Assembly (NCBI GenBank): GCA_964519905.1
Contig: CAZFLN010000001.1
Span: forward strand, 1 to 64,000
From: CAZFLN01 sp964519905
GTDB taxonomy: Bacteria > Patescibacteriota > Microgenomatia > UBA1400 > UBA1396
Length of the DNA stretch: 64,000 bases
Direction: 5' to 3'
Shown in pieces: positions 49,715 to 57,904 of the stretch; positions within the stretch are counted from its first letter, which is position 1; every line of letters begins with the position of its first letter. The notes below the pieces were generated by a model. The model was not told where the DNA came from, did no database searches, and was given only the letters and a program-made list of their open reading frames with translations. Made by a program: the position numbers and the translations under genes.

Positions 49715-51022
49715 TTATGATTTTTTATTGAACTGTTTGGAGAGAGTGAGATATGCCCTCGACCGAAAAGCCAGTCCAGTTACGATGAGTCCGAGCACGC
49801 CAGCGGTCATAAATACCAAGGCGATGCCTCGTCCGTCACCCGTACCAAACCAGCTTCCAATGAGGTTGGCCCCTGGAGCGCCACCTTGCATCATCGGGAT
49901 AAAGAAGTATTGAGCGATTGGTCCAATGGCGAAGGCAGTGAGTGGTGCGGCCGAGCTTTCGATACTCTGGGCAAAGCCGAAGATTCTCCCTTGCTGATTT
50001 GGTGGCACGACTTTTTGGACCACAGTTTGCTCGGCCGCCTCAACAAATGGTACGAGCGTCATGTAGATGAATAACCCGATCGAAAGCAGCACAATCGATG
50101 GTTGAAGCGCAAAAAGAAAACAGTCAATCCACAGCACCACATTTATAAGAAGTAATGTTCGTAATGGATTTTTCCCGAGTCCCCATTTGGTAATAATCAA
50201 ACCACCGAGAATAAAACCCAGACTTAAAACTCCCCAAATGACTCCCCAAGTAGCCAGTGATACCAAAGACAGTCCATACGGATCCATAAGTGGCATGAAC
50301 ACTCCTCCTAAAAAGTTGTTGAAACTGGTAAAGAGAACCAGCGCCAAGAGCCCAGGAATATTTTTAATTTTTTGAAACGTATCCCAGAGGTTTACCTTGG
50401 CCATGTTTTCTTCGTGAGTTTCAATTTCCACAACTACATTTTCTGGAATTGAAACGAAAAAGAGGTGTGCCAAAGCCAGAAAAATACACGCGATACTGAT
50501 CACGAAAATCCACTCAATACCTGCGTACGCCAGCAAAAATCCACTGATTACGGACGAAAGTAAAAACACGATCCCCATCAAGGTACCCATGAGTCCGTTG
50601 GCACTGTCTCTTTGATCTTCCTCGACCAAGAGCCCGACTACTGTCGGCATGGTAATCCCTCGAATGTTCCCAAAGAGCACGCCAAAGAGTGTCAAGAAAA
50701 TAAATATCCATAAAGGGAGGCTCGTATGATTGGTAAAAATGGAAGCTGGCAGAATGAGTAACACCAAGAAGGCACTTACAAAACTTGCCAGCGTGACGAC
50801 ACTCGAAAATATCATCATGTTCTTTTTTGTATGCTGATCAACTAACGAACCAAACCAAATGCTTGTGAGGGTCGTGGCAACAAGGTACACGCCTGACATG
50901 ACAGAAGTTGCTAAGACTGACTGTGTTTGTGTATAGACCCACAGACTGAGCGCAAACCAAGTCAGCATGGTCGTGAGACTGGCAATGAACGAGTTGGCGG
51001 CAAGATGGTAAAAAGATTTCAT
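49715..51022 (-). CDS. Major facilitator superfamily transporter
   Basis: 435 residues from the ATG at 51022 (MKSFYHLAANS); the ORF extension to 51154 is basic and not homologous. It has 12 hydrophobic helices. The pattern resembles EntS/MdtH-type drug or siderophore efflux (loop SLVDQHTKKNMMIFS after helix 2, PPNQQGRIFGFAQ in the C-half). The substrate is unknown. It follows the ABC-F gene by 61 bases, so the two may form a resistance unit. Confidence 0.85.
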   Translation of the reverse strand: MKSFYHLAANSFIASLTTMLTWFALSLWVYTQTQSVLATSVMSGVYLVATTLTSIWFGSLVDQHTKKNMMIFSSVVTLASFVSAFLVLLILPASIFTNHTSLPLWIFIFLTLFGVLFGNIRGITMPTVVGLLVEEDQRDSANGLMGTLMGIVFLLSSVISGFLLAYAGIEWIFVISIACIFLALAHLFFVSIPENVVVEIETHEENMAKVNLWDTFQKIKNIPGLLALVLFTSFNNFLGGVFMPLMDPYGLSLVSLATWGVIWGVLSLGFILGGLIITKWGLGKNPLRTLLLINVVLWIDCFLFALQPSIVLLSIGLFIYMTLVPFVEAAEQTVVQKVVPPNQQGRIFGFAQSIESSAAPLTAFAIGPIAQYFFIPMMQGGAPGANLIGSWFGTGDGRGIALVFMTAGVLGLIVTGLAFRSRAYLTLSKQFNKKS

Positions 51023-51083
51023 TTTTTTGTATATACGTGCATTTTTGCACGAAGCGAAAGTATACCTGAGTCGCAAAAAAATG

Positions 51084-52559
51084 TCACTCTTTCTCAAGAT
51101 CCAGCGTATCGTCGATGCGAATTTGATCAACAAATTCTGGGACGTGGGAAACAAGAATCATTGCCCCTTCATAAGAATGAAGCGCAGCGGCTATTACTGG
51201 TAAATGACGGAAATTAATATGGTTGGTCGGTTCATCGAGAATTAAGAGCCCTGGTTTGAGGAGTACCAGCCGAGCGAATGCGACAAGCCCTTTTTGTCCT
51301 TCGGAGAGTGTCCCAATCTTTGAGTTAATAACCTCTTTTGTAAGGAGGAAACCAGCAGCTACAGAACGAAGTTTTTCTTCACTTACTCTTCCTTCTGATT
51401 CTTCAAGCGCATGAACTAAGGATTGGTACACCGTTTCTTCGAAATTGAGGGTCGTAAAATCTTGTCGATAGTACCCCACTCTCAATTCTGCCGGAAGCGG
51501 AAGACCAGGATGATTTCCACTGGCGAGTGATTCTATGAGTGTGCTTTTGCCAATACCATTTGGCCCAACAATATGGAGATGACGATTTTTCATGAGGAAA
51601 ATGTGCGCCGGTTTTGTGACTTGTTTGCCGTTCTCCAGAATGGTGAAAGATGAAAGTTTGAGCGTTTCACCTGGAAAATTCTCTTGAACCGGAATAACAA
51701 ATGGGCGAATAGTCTTGTCTTCTTTTCGTACCTCTACTTTTTCACTTTCATATTGATCAATTTTTTCACGCATTTTTTTTGCTACATTGCGCATCTTGCC
51801 GCCTTTGTGAGCAAAGAAATTGGCCTTGTCTTTATTTGCTTGAATTTCGCGAGATTTTTGGGCGTTGAGTCGGTTTTCTTTTTCGATTCGTTGCGCAATT
51901 TCTTCGACGACATTGTGATAGTCTCCGGAATATTGTTCGACTTTTTGAGTAAAGCTATCCAGATAGAGCACGCCTTGTGTAAAGGCGTTGAGAAACTCGG
52001 CATCGTGAGAAATAACGATCACACTTTTTTGATAGTTCATGAGAAATTCTGTTAAGTGCCACACTCCCATGGTGTCTAAATTATTAGTCGGCTCATCGAG
52101 CAACAGTAAGTCTGGTTTTTGAATGAGCGCAGCAGCCAATAAAAGTCGAGCCTGCTGTCCTCCAGAAAAAGAACGAATTATTTTTTCTGGAGAAGCAACG
52201 AGATTGACTGCTTCGAGGATAGATACCATTCTTTTTTTGACTTCGTGCTCAGAAAGGCCAGAGTATTTCTGGAAGTACTCTACAACCGTCAAATCTAAAT
52301 CGGCTGGAGAAATGACCTGGAATGCTGTAGCAACTGTGAATTTTTTATCAACAGAAATTACACCAGAATCTGCTTTTTTTGCTCCGGTCAGTAAAGAGAA
52401 AAGTGTTGACTTCCCTGCCCCATTTTGACCCATGAGAGCAATTTTTGCGCCTTTTCGCACAGAAAAACTCACCTCGTCGAGGATGCATTTGTCGTGTGAA
52501 TAATTAAATGAAACTTTCTCAAAGCGAAGAATTGTTTCCATAGTTGCCATGTTGCTCAT
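51084..52559 (-). CDS. ABC-F family ATPase (ribosome-associated type)
   Basis: 491 residues if started at the ATG at 52559; in-frame ATGs at 52550 and 52541 are alternatives. Two ATPase domains lie in tandem without membrane helices: GQNGAGKSTL, FSGGQQARLL and LLLLDEPTNNLD; then GPNGIGKSTL, LSEGQKGLV and LLILDEPTNH. A charged interdomain linker (about 210-290) would reach the peptidyl-transferase centre. ABC-F proteins either rescue stalled ribosomes or protect them from antibiotics. The neighbouring MFS pump favours a resistance or detoxification role, but that is inferred. Confidence 0.88.
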   Translation of the reverse strand: MSNMATMETILRFEKVSFNYSHDKCILDEVSFSVRKGAKIALMGQNGAGKSTLFSLLTGAKKADSGVISVDKKFTVATAFQVISPADLDLTVVEYFQKYSGLSEHEVKKRMVSILEAVNLVASPEKIIRSFSGGQQARLLLAAALIQKPDLLLLDEPTNNLDTMGVWHLTEFLMNYQKSVIVISHDAEFLNAFTQGVLYLDSFTQKVEQYSGDYHNVVEEIAQRIEKENRLNAQKSREIQANKDKANFFAHKGGKMRNVAKKMREKIDQYESEKVEVRKEDKTIRPFVIPVQENFPGETLKLSSFTILENGKQVTKPAHIFLMKNRHLHIVGPNGIGKSTLIESLASGNHPGLPLPAELRVGYYRQDFTTLNFEETVYQSLVHALEESEGRVSEEKLRSVAAGFLLTKEVINSKIGTLSEGQKGLVAFARLVLLKPGLLILDEPTNHINFRHLPVIAAALHSYEGAMILVSHVPEFVDQIRIDDTLDLEKE

Positions 52560-52640
52560 TTCTCTCAGGTAAGGGATGAATTATAGCGCACAAAGTGCTA
52601 TTTTATCTGGCAAATTCGTGTTTTTCTCTCAAAAATCTGC

Positions 52641-52946
52641 CTAAATTACTCGCATCAACAAGAGAACCCACACGACTCCGGTACATGTGCCGAAGAGAGC
52701 GATTGTTTGTGTAAAAAGTCGTACTGCTTCTCTCTTTTTTCCTTCGAGCAAAAGGAGCAACGGGGAATAGAAAAAGAGATACGCCATGATTGCAGCAGAG
52801 AGCGTGAGTAAAGAAAGAAACGCGACTGGAGCGAATGCTGTGTCTGGTGTGTCTCCAAGTGTATTGGAAACTACGTGCAAAAGCGATACAACAACAGCAA
52901 TATAACTGATCGCACCAAGGGCATTGAGAAACGGGTTTTGAGACAT
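52641..52946 (-). CDS. Small membrane protein with three helices, hypothetical
   Basis: 101 residues from the ATG at 52946. Three hydrophobic helices (about 10-30, 42-64, 80-100) leave a basic loop LLEGKKREAVRLF. A TATACT box lies exactly six bases before the ATG. CPR genomes carry many such small three-helix proteins, but no family name can be assigned here. Confidence 0.55.
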   Translation of the reverse strand: MSQNPFLNALGAISYIAVVVSLLHVVSNTLGDTPDTAFAPVAFLSLLTLSAAIMAYLFFYSPLLLLLEGKKREAVRLFTQTIALFGTCTGVVWVLLLMRVI

Positions 52947-52952
52947 GGAAGT

Positions 52953-52958
52953 AGTATA
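52953..52958 (-). promoter_or_regulatory. -10 box of a predicted leaderless promoter
   Basis: TATACT on the minus strand, six bases before the ATG at 52946. Confidence 0.55.
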
Positions 52959-53008
52959 GCAAATTTCCACAAGAACTTGGATATATTCAGTTTTCTTAGA
53001 GTTTCTTC

Positions 53009-53014
53009 TACAAT
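53009..53014 (+). promoter_or_regulatory. -10 box of a predicted leaderless promoter
   Basis: TACAAT six bases before the ATG at 53021. The divergent 74-base gap holds back-to-back leaderless promoters. Confidence 0.55.
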
Positions 53015-53020
53015 ACAGGT

Positions 53021-53455
53021 ATGAAAGAACTTCTTTTTTCTACCGCAATTCGAGCCTCTAAGGAGCGTGTCTGGCAGACGCTCTGGCAGGATCAAACGTT
53101 TCGTGATTGGGCGAATATAATTGACTCTGGAACATATATGGCTGGAGAACTTATCGAAGGTCATGAGGTGCAGTTTATTTCAGCCGAAAATGGGTATGGG
53201 GTGACGAGCTTTGTGGAAACACTGAGGCCGAACTCGTACCTACTCCTCAAACATTTGTCAGATACTCAAGATACAGGTGAACGAGAACGAGAGAAACAAT
53301 GGACAGGTGGTCAGGAAAGCTACACTTTAGAAGAGGAAAGTGGTATTACAACATTGACAGTTACTTTTACCGTCCCGGCTGAACTGGAAGCCTACTTTAC
53401 GGAAAACTATCCAAAGGCACTTGCGCGTGTAAAATTTCTTGCAGAGACACAATGA
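53021..53455 (+). CDS. SRPBCC/AHSA1-like START-fold protein
   Basis: 144 residues. The opening STAIRASKERVWQTLWQDQTFRDW is typical of the AHSA1/SRPBCC group, with a hydrophobic cavity fold, and the end EAYFTENYPKALARVKFLAE is the closing helix. Members bind hydrophobic ligands or assist Hsp90-like proteins; the ligand is unknown. The next gene starts 25 bases downstream with its own TATACT box. Confidence 0.78.
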   Translation: MKELLFSTAIRASKERVWQTLWQDQTFRDWANIIDSGTYMAGELIEGHEVQFISAENGYGVTSFVETLRPNSYLLLKHLSDTQDTGEREREKQWTGGQESYTLEEESGITTLTVTFTVPAELEAYFTENYPKALARVKFLAETQ

Positions 53456-53480
53456 TACAACTGAGTTTATACTGAGTCTT

Positions 53481-54884
53481 ATGTTTCAGTTGTCTCAAGT
53501 CACTCGATCAAATTGGTTTTGGATTGTACTTATTGCGTTGGGTTTGGCCTTTATTTTTACGCCTCGTCTCATGACCTATACTCTCTCTGGTGATGACTTA
53601 ATCATGATCGATATTGCCCCTCGCAGTGTGCGGGAAGTTGCTCAGAAACTCATTGATTTCCGAGGTCAGTACCGACCACTCACTCACACACTTTTTGGAG
53701 CGTATAGAGTTCTTTTACCGCATGCGCGTGCCATTCAATTTGTAAATTTTTGGTTGATGATTGGTGTGAGTAGTCTCTTTTTCTTGAATCTTCGCCGACT
53801 TATCACCCCGTGGCTCGCAGCAATGGTGACCTTTGTGTCACTCCTCTCTCCTATTTTTTTCTATCATTTTTTTGCGAATACATTTGAAAATATTTTCCTT
53901 CTGATTTTCCTCTTTGGTTCTTTGTTGCTTGTAAATTTTCAGACGAATCAGTCACAAAAGAGATGGAAGGTTGCTGTTGGAGCCATACTGTTACTTCTCG
54001 CCATGTTGAGCAAAGAAAGTTTTTTGGTAAACGCACTCGTTTTTTTTCTTATTTTGTTTCAAAATTTACCGATTCGAAAATTTGTGGCGGCCGTTCTGTC
54101 TACTTCCGCTCTGATTGGCGTATACCTGATTCTTCACTTTACTTTGTATGAAAGCACTGGTGAGTATGCGATTGCTGTTTCATTGCAGAGCATGATCTCG
54201 ATGGCGATTGATATGGCGTGCTGGTTGGTTGGTTATCCACGTGGATGGCAGTACGGTGTGGCTGGCGAGCGAACGATCATAACGTACATTACCGCCCTTA
54301 TTTCACTTGTTGGTTGGGGACTTATTGCGGTTCCAGTTATTGCTTCAATTCAAGACCAGCAAATTTTTTCGAAACGATTTTTTCTGAAACTTCTTGAATC
54401 TTGGAAAGTGCAGTTCATATTTTTGATTGCTTTTGTGGCGAGTCTTGCTCCATTTTTCGTTACAGAACGCTCTCTCGTGTTTTATTGCGATGTGGCGTTT
54501 TTGATTCTGATTTTTTGGTTTGCATATAACTTTCGTACATGGAAATCAATTTGGTTTGTGCCAGTTTTGCTCGGAGTTTTACTGCAGTTTGGATTGTATT
54601 ACGATCGATGGCATCAATACTCATTTGTGGCGGATGCCAACCGAGAAGTGCAGAACTATCAGCGTGTCTTAATTGAGAATGATTTCCACCAGTTCGACCA
54701 AATTTGCATTCTCGAACACAACCGTGGCGAGTGGGGCTCCAACTATGGCAAGGCAGCTCAGATGTTGTGGAGTTTCAATGGTCGCATCCTGAGTTCTCGT
54801 GACTCTGCTATTCCAAAGGAGTGCGCCGAAACCAACTCACTGATTTTACGAAATGACGGTTGGGAGTATGAGTTGGTGGAGTGA
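53481..54884 (+). CDS. Polytopic membrane protein, GT-C glycosyltransferase-like
   Basis: 467 residues from the ATG at 53481 (TATACT seven bases upstream). About ten to eleven membrane helices. The first external loop carries an acidic pair in SGDDLIMI and an RGQYRPLTH segment, as in GT39/GT-C transferases that use lipid-linked sugars. A soluble C-terminal part (about 400-467) contains CILEHNRGEWGS. This could glycosylate surface proteins such as the Cys-rich proteins in this window, but no target is shown. Confidence 0.6.
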   Translation: MFQLSQVTRSNWFWIVLIALGLAFIFTPRLMTYTLSGDDLIMIDIAPRSVREVAQKLIDFRGQYRPLTHTLFGAYRVLLPHARAIQFVNFWLMIGVSSLFFLNLRRLITPWLAAMVTFVSLLSPIFFYHFFANTFENIFLLIFLFGSLLLVNFQTNQSQKRWKVAVGAILLLLAMLSKESFLVNALVFFLILFQNLPIRKFVAAVLSTSALIGVYLILHFTLYESTGEYAIAVSLQSMISMAIDMACWLVGYPRGWQYGVAGERTIITYITALISLVGWGLIAVPVIASIQDQQIFSKRFFLKLLESWKVQFIFLIAFVASLAPFFVTERSLVFYCDVAFLILIFWFAYNFRTWKSIWFVPVLLGVLLQFGLYYDRWHQYSFVADANREVQNYQRVLIENDFHQFDQICILEHNRGEWGSNYGKAAQMLWSFNGRILSSRDSAIPKECAETNSLILRNDGWEYELVE

Positions 54885-54891
54885 GGAGAGG

Positions 54892-55158
54892 TCAGAGAAA
54901 ACTTTTTCCCTTGTCGTTGATTGATACTTCTCCATTTAGGGAGACATCAATACATTGTAGTCCTTTTTCCATTTGCGTAAGCAAAGCCAGAATCTCTGTT
55001 TTTTTCATGATATGACCATACTTTTTTACAGCTTCAAGAACTTCTTCTTTACTTAATGCGGACCTTCCTAGGGTATGGAGTTCTTGGGAAATTGATTCCA
55101 AGATCCACATTTGTTTTTGATCTGGTCTTGTTGGATTTTTTCTACGTGTTTTTTTCAT
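54892..55158 (-). CDS. Small basic hypothetical protein, winged-helix-like
   Basis: 88 residues, with a basic start (KKTRRKNPTRPDQK), then helices LESISQELHTLG and SKEEVLEAVKKYGHIMKKTEILALL and a beta-type end. The helix arrangement resembles a small DNA-binding winged helix. No family was recognised. It ends eight bases from the convergent GT-C-like gene. Confidence 0.45.
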   Translation of the reverse strand: MKKTRRKNPTRPDQKQMWILESISQELHTLGRSALSKEEVLEAVKKYGHIMKKTEILALLTQMEKGLQCIDVSLNGEVSINDKGKSFL

Positions 55159-55336
55159 GTATATTGTTTCCTTTTTTTTGTTTCATGACTTGAGTCGACA
55201 TAGGGATACTTACAGAAAAATACTTTTACGTGCAGTTGATTTTCCTTGAGATCGAATTGTTACACAATGTAAATCCTCCTCCCATACTATCATCATCGAG
55301 AGACATTCTCTTAGAAAGAAAAGTAACAGGAGATTT

Positions 55337-55675
55337 ATGATCCAAAATCCGAATATTGAACGCCTTCCACGATCTGGACAAAGCGAAGATTATCTCGTAC
55401 ACATGACTGGATCATCATTCATAGTTAAATTTTCCACGATTTTTATGAGTATTCTATTCTCAGTTCGTAAGGTGGATTCTCGTATTTTAGAATCTCTTGC
55501 AGGAGAGATTGCAACTCAATTAAGGTCGAGAGCGACTACTGGTCCTCTGAGCACAGAAAGTAGTAATTGTCTTGTTTCTGGTTATATATTTCCGAAAAAT
55601 TGTGATGATCGGTTCAAATGGATTCTAGATAATATTAAAATTCTTGTTGAGAATGGTGATTTGTATCTTGAATAA
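55337..55675 (+). CDS. Hypothetical protein
   Basis: 112 residues, no signal peptide or clear membrane helix, though residues 28-45 are hydrophobic. A CAGGAG site precedes the ATG by six bases. No family was recognised. It lies next to tRNA-Asn, a common place for insertions, and is followed by the convergent tRNA. Confidence 0.45.
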   Translation: MIQNPNIERLPRSGQSEDYLVHMTGSSFIVKFSTIFMSILFSVRKVDSRILESLAGEIATQLRSRATTGPLSTESSNCLVSGYIFPKNCDDRFKWILDNIKILVENGDLYLE

Positions 55676-55682
55676 TTCTACT

Positions 55683-55757
55683 TGGCTCCCCGACTAGGAC
55701 TCGAACCTAGAACCCTCTCGTTAACAGCGAGATGCTCTGCCATTGAGCTATCGGGGA
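55683..55757 (-). tRNA. tRNA-Asn (anticodon GTT), CCA encoded
   Basis: 75 bases on the minus strand. The acceptor stem TCCCCGA/TCGGGGA, D-arm GCTCAATGGCAGAGC, anticodon stem-loop with CTGTTAA, and T-arm CTAGG/TTCGAGT/CCTAG are all perfect. The 3' CCA is genome-encoded. The upstream half of the window has no other tRNA. Confidence 0.96.
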
Positions 55758-55890
55758 TCGATTGGCTGGACTATTATAGCATTCGAGCGGATTTTCCCAA
55801 GAGGCATTGGTGCAGTTCCAGATCAGTTCTCCACGCTTTGAAAATTCCTGCTTGCACAGTATTTTTAACAGGAATACTCTGAAAGGAGAT

Positions 55891-56592
55891 ATGAATTTTC
55901 TTTCCAGACTTTTTAATTTATCCGAAAGAGATTCGGGCTCAATCGAAAAAGAGTCACCACCCAACTACACCAAAGAATTTGATCAGGCAATTGAAAAAGT
56001 GAAGCGCGAGCAGCAACGATTGAATCGGAAGGAGCAGAGACGAGGTGAAAGCCTAAAAGCAGTGGTGCTCTTTGGATCTCTGTCTAACAAGCAGCCCAAA
56101 ATGGAAGATGAGAAGACTCTTCACAGCGATGCTGATGTGCTTTTGCTCTATAGTGGCACGAAGCAAGAGATGTACAGAACCGATCCTCGAGGATTATCGA
56201 AACATGACACTGGTCCGTTTACAGAGCATATACCGAATGCCGATATTGTGGCTCTCAATATTGCGACTATTACCAAATTATCTGAGCGCTCTCAGAAAGG
56301 TCTTCGAGAAGAGCTTGTCAGAGCAAAAAAAGCAATTATTCCAGGGAATTCCGAACGCTCGAATTTCTGGATGTATGTCAACAAGCCCAATGCCAATCGA
56401 GAGATTGTGCAGTCGATTCTTGATTCGTTAGCTAAAAAATACACCGTTTTCCCGCAGATGATCTTGACTGGAACAGTCTTACAGGGAGAAATCCCAACTG
56501 TTGCTCAGCATGCTGCACGCGACGTTATGGATGTGTATCACGAAGTTGTGAGTGAGCTCCGTCAGCTGCGAGACTCGCAACCAGAAGCTTAA
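55891..56592 (+). CDS. Nucleotidyltransferase-fold protein (pol-beta/MNT-like)
   Basis: 233 residues from the ATG at 55891 (AGGAG site seven bases upstream). A basic, helical N-terminus precedes VVLFGSLSNKQ and SDADVLLLY, the G-S and D-x-D metal motif of the pol-beta nucleotidyltransferase superfamily. A third carboxylate may be in ADIVALN. No HEPN partner, as in MNT-HEPN toxin-antitoxin pairs, is next to it. It could be a stand-alone tRNA- or protein-modifying enzyme; the substrate is unknown. Confidence 0.7.
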   Translation: MNFLSRLFNLSERDSGSIEKESPPNYTKEFDQAIEKVKREQQRLNRKEQRRGESLKAVVLFGSLSNKQPKMEDEKTLHSDADVLLLYSGTKQEMYRTDPRGLSKHDTGPFTEHIPNADIVALNIATITKLSERSQKGLREELVRAKKAIIPGNSERSNFWMYVNKPNANREIVQSILDSLAKKYTVFPQMILTGTVLQGEIPTVAQHAARDVMDVYHEVVSELRQLRDSQPEA

Positions 56593-56614
56593 AACGATTC
56601 AAACGAGCTGCTCT

Positions 56615-57777
56615 CTACTCCAAAAAGTCCTGTAATCGTTTGCGCATACTTGGGTGGCGCAGTTTTCGCAGAGCTTTGGCCTCGATTTGGCGGATGCGTT
56701 CGCGGGTGACACCGAACTTTTGTCCGACTTCTTCGAGCGTCATTTGGCGAGAAGAATTGAGTCCAAAGCGCATGCGTACCACACGAGCTTCGCGGTCAGT
56801 GAGCGTGCCGAGTACGCGCTCAATGTCTTCCTTGAGCATGCGGTTGGCAGTGGCGTCGTAGGGAGTAACCTGATTGTCGTCAGCGATGAAGTCACCCAAG
56901 AATGAGTCACCGTCGTCGCCAATTGGAGTTTCCAGGGAGGTAGTTTTTTGAGAAATCTTGAGAATTTCGCGGACCTTTTCGGGGTCCAACTCCATCTCGG
57001 TACCGATTTCTTCTGGCGTGGGTTCTCGGCCGAGGTCTTGCATCAGTTGACGCGAAATACGCATCAACTTATTGATCGTCTCGACCATGTGCACCGGAAT
57101 GCGGATAGTACGGGCCTGATCCGCGCGGTCGAGAAGTACGACTGGCGCAAAGGCTTTAAGTTTAGTACCTATGCCACTTGGTGGATTCGTCAGGCCATTA
57201 CCCGCGCGATCGCGGATCAGGCCCGTACTATCCGCATTCCGGTGCACATGGTCGAGANNNNNNNNNNGGCGACCGCGCGGATCAGGCCCTTGTTCCCCTC
57301 TTGAATCAAGTCCAAGAAGGTCATGCCTCGACCAATGTATTTCTTTGCAATCGAAACAACCAAACGCAAGTTGGCGTCGATCAGTTCTTTTTTGGCATCA
57401 GCGTGACCAGCTTCGTTGCGCTGGGCAATATCAATTTCTTCAGTACGATTCAGGAGCGGAACGCGACCAATTTCCTTGAGGTACATTCGGACCGGATCGG
57501 ACACGCGTGAACTCTCTAAACTGGCCAATTCCTCAAGCTCTTGCTCCATCTCGGAGAGCTCTGGTTCAGAACCCTTTTCGTTAGCAGGTTTAGAAACACT
57601 TTCGAAAACATCGAGTGCTTGTGCCGTGAGCTGACTGTAAAACTCATCAAGCTCGAGAATATGTTTTTCCGGTTCGGGAACGAGTTCGAGAATGTCATCT
57701 TGGGCGATGTAGCCTTGTGACTGCGCCCGCTTCATCAGGAGTTCAAGCGCGTCTGTGATCTTCATTTTCTTGCTCAT
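56615..57777 (-). CDS. rpoD: Primary sigma factor RpoD/SigA (broken by a local misassembly)
   Basis: The reading frame is interrupted, but all parts of a sigma-70 are present. 57777-57267 encodes region 1.1/1.2 and early region 2 (DPVRMYLKEIGRVPLL, LRLVVSIAKKY, DLIQEGNKGLIRAV). Bases 57126-57210 carry region 2.3-2.4 inverted (EKYDWRKGFKFSTYATWWIRQ on the plus strand). 57125-56615 encodes regions 3 and 4 (TINKLMRISRQL, GQKFGVTRERIRQIEAKALRKLR). Re-inverting the loop gives an intact protein of about 365 residues, normal for a short housekeeping sigma. Its promoter is visible 89 bases upstream. The fault is an assembly fold-back beside the N gap. Confidence 0.88.
57257..57266. other. Scaffold gap (10 N) at a fold-back in rpoD
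   Basis: The left contig ends in a 46-base exact inverted copy (57211-57256) of 57080-57125. The right contig restarts in the same gene at GLIRAV. Confidence 0.9.
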
Positions 57778-57865
57778 GCTGATTCTCCGAGTTCTGCTTG
57801 GTAACTTTTCGTCTGGGTTTGGGGTATTTTGTGTACGTTTTGTGTTCGTGTTGGCCAGGCCTACA

Positions 57866-57893
57866 ATTATACCGTGAATACAGCAATTGTCTA
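57866..57893 (-). promoter_or_regulatory. Promoter of rpoD
   Basis: On the minus strand TAGACA (57893-57888), a 16-base spacer and TATAAT (57871-57866). It lies between dnaG and rpoD and gives a leader of about 80 bases before the GGAGA ribosome site. Confidence 0.6.
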
Positions 57894-57904
57894 GAAGTGG
57901 AGAC

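Noticed and set aside
55159..55336. The 178-base gap between the genes ending at 55158 and starting at 55337 as a possible RNA gene
   Set aside because: No clear stem, promoter or tRNA-like fold could be seen by eye; it appears to hold only AT-rich spacer.
57126..57210. A phase-variable invertible segment in rpoD
   Set aside because: The arms include copied flank and end in a scaffold gap, which fits a fold-back assembly error, and an inverted main sigma gene would be lethal.
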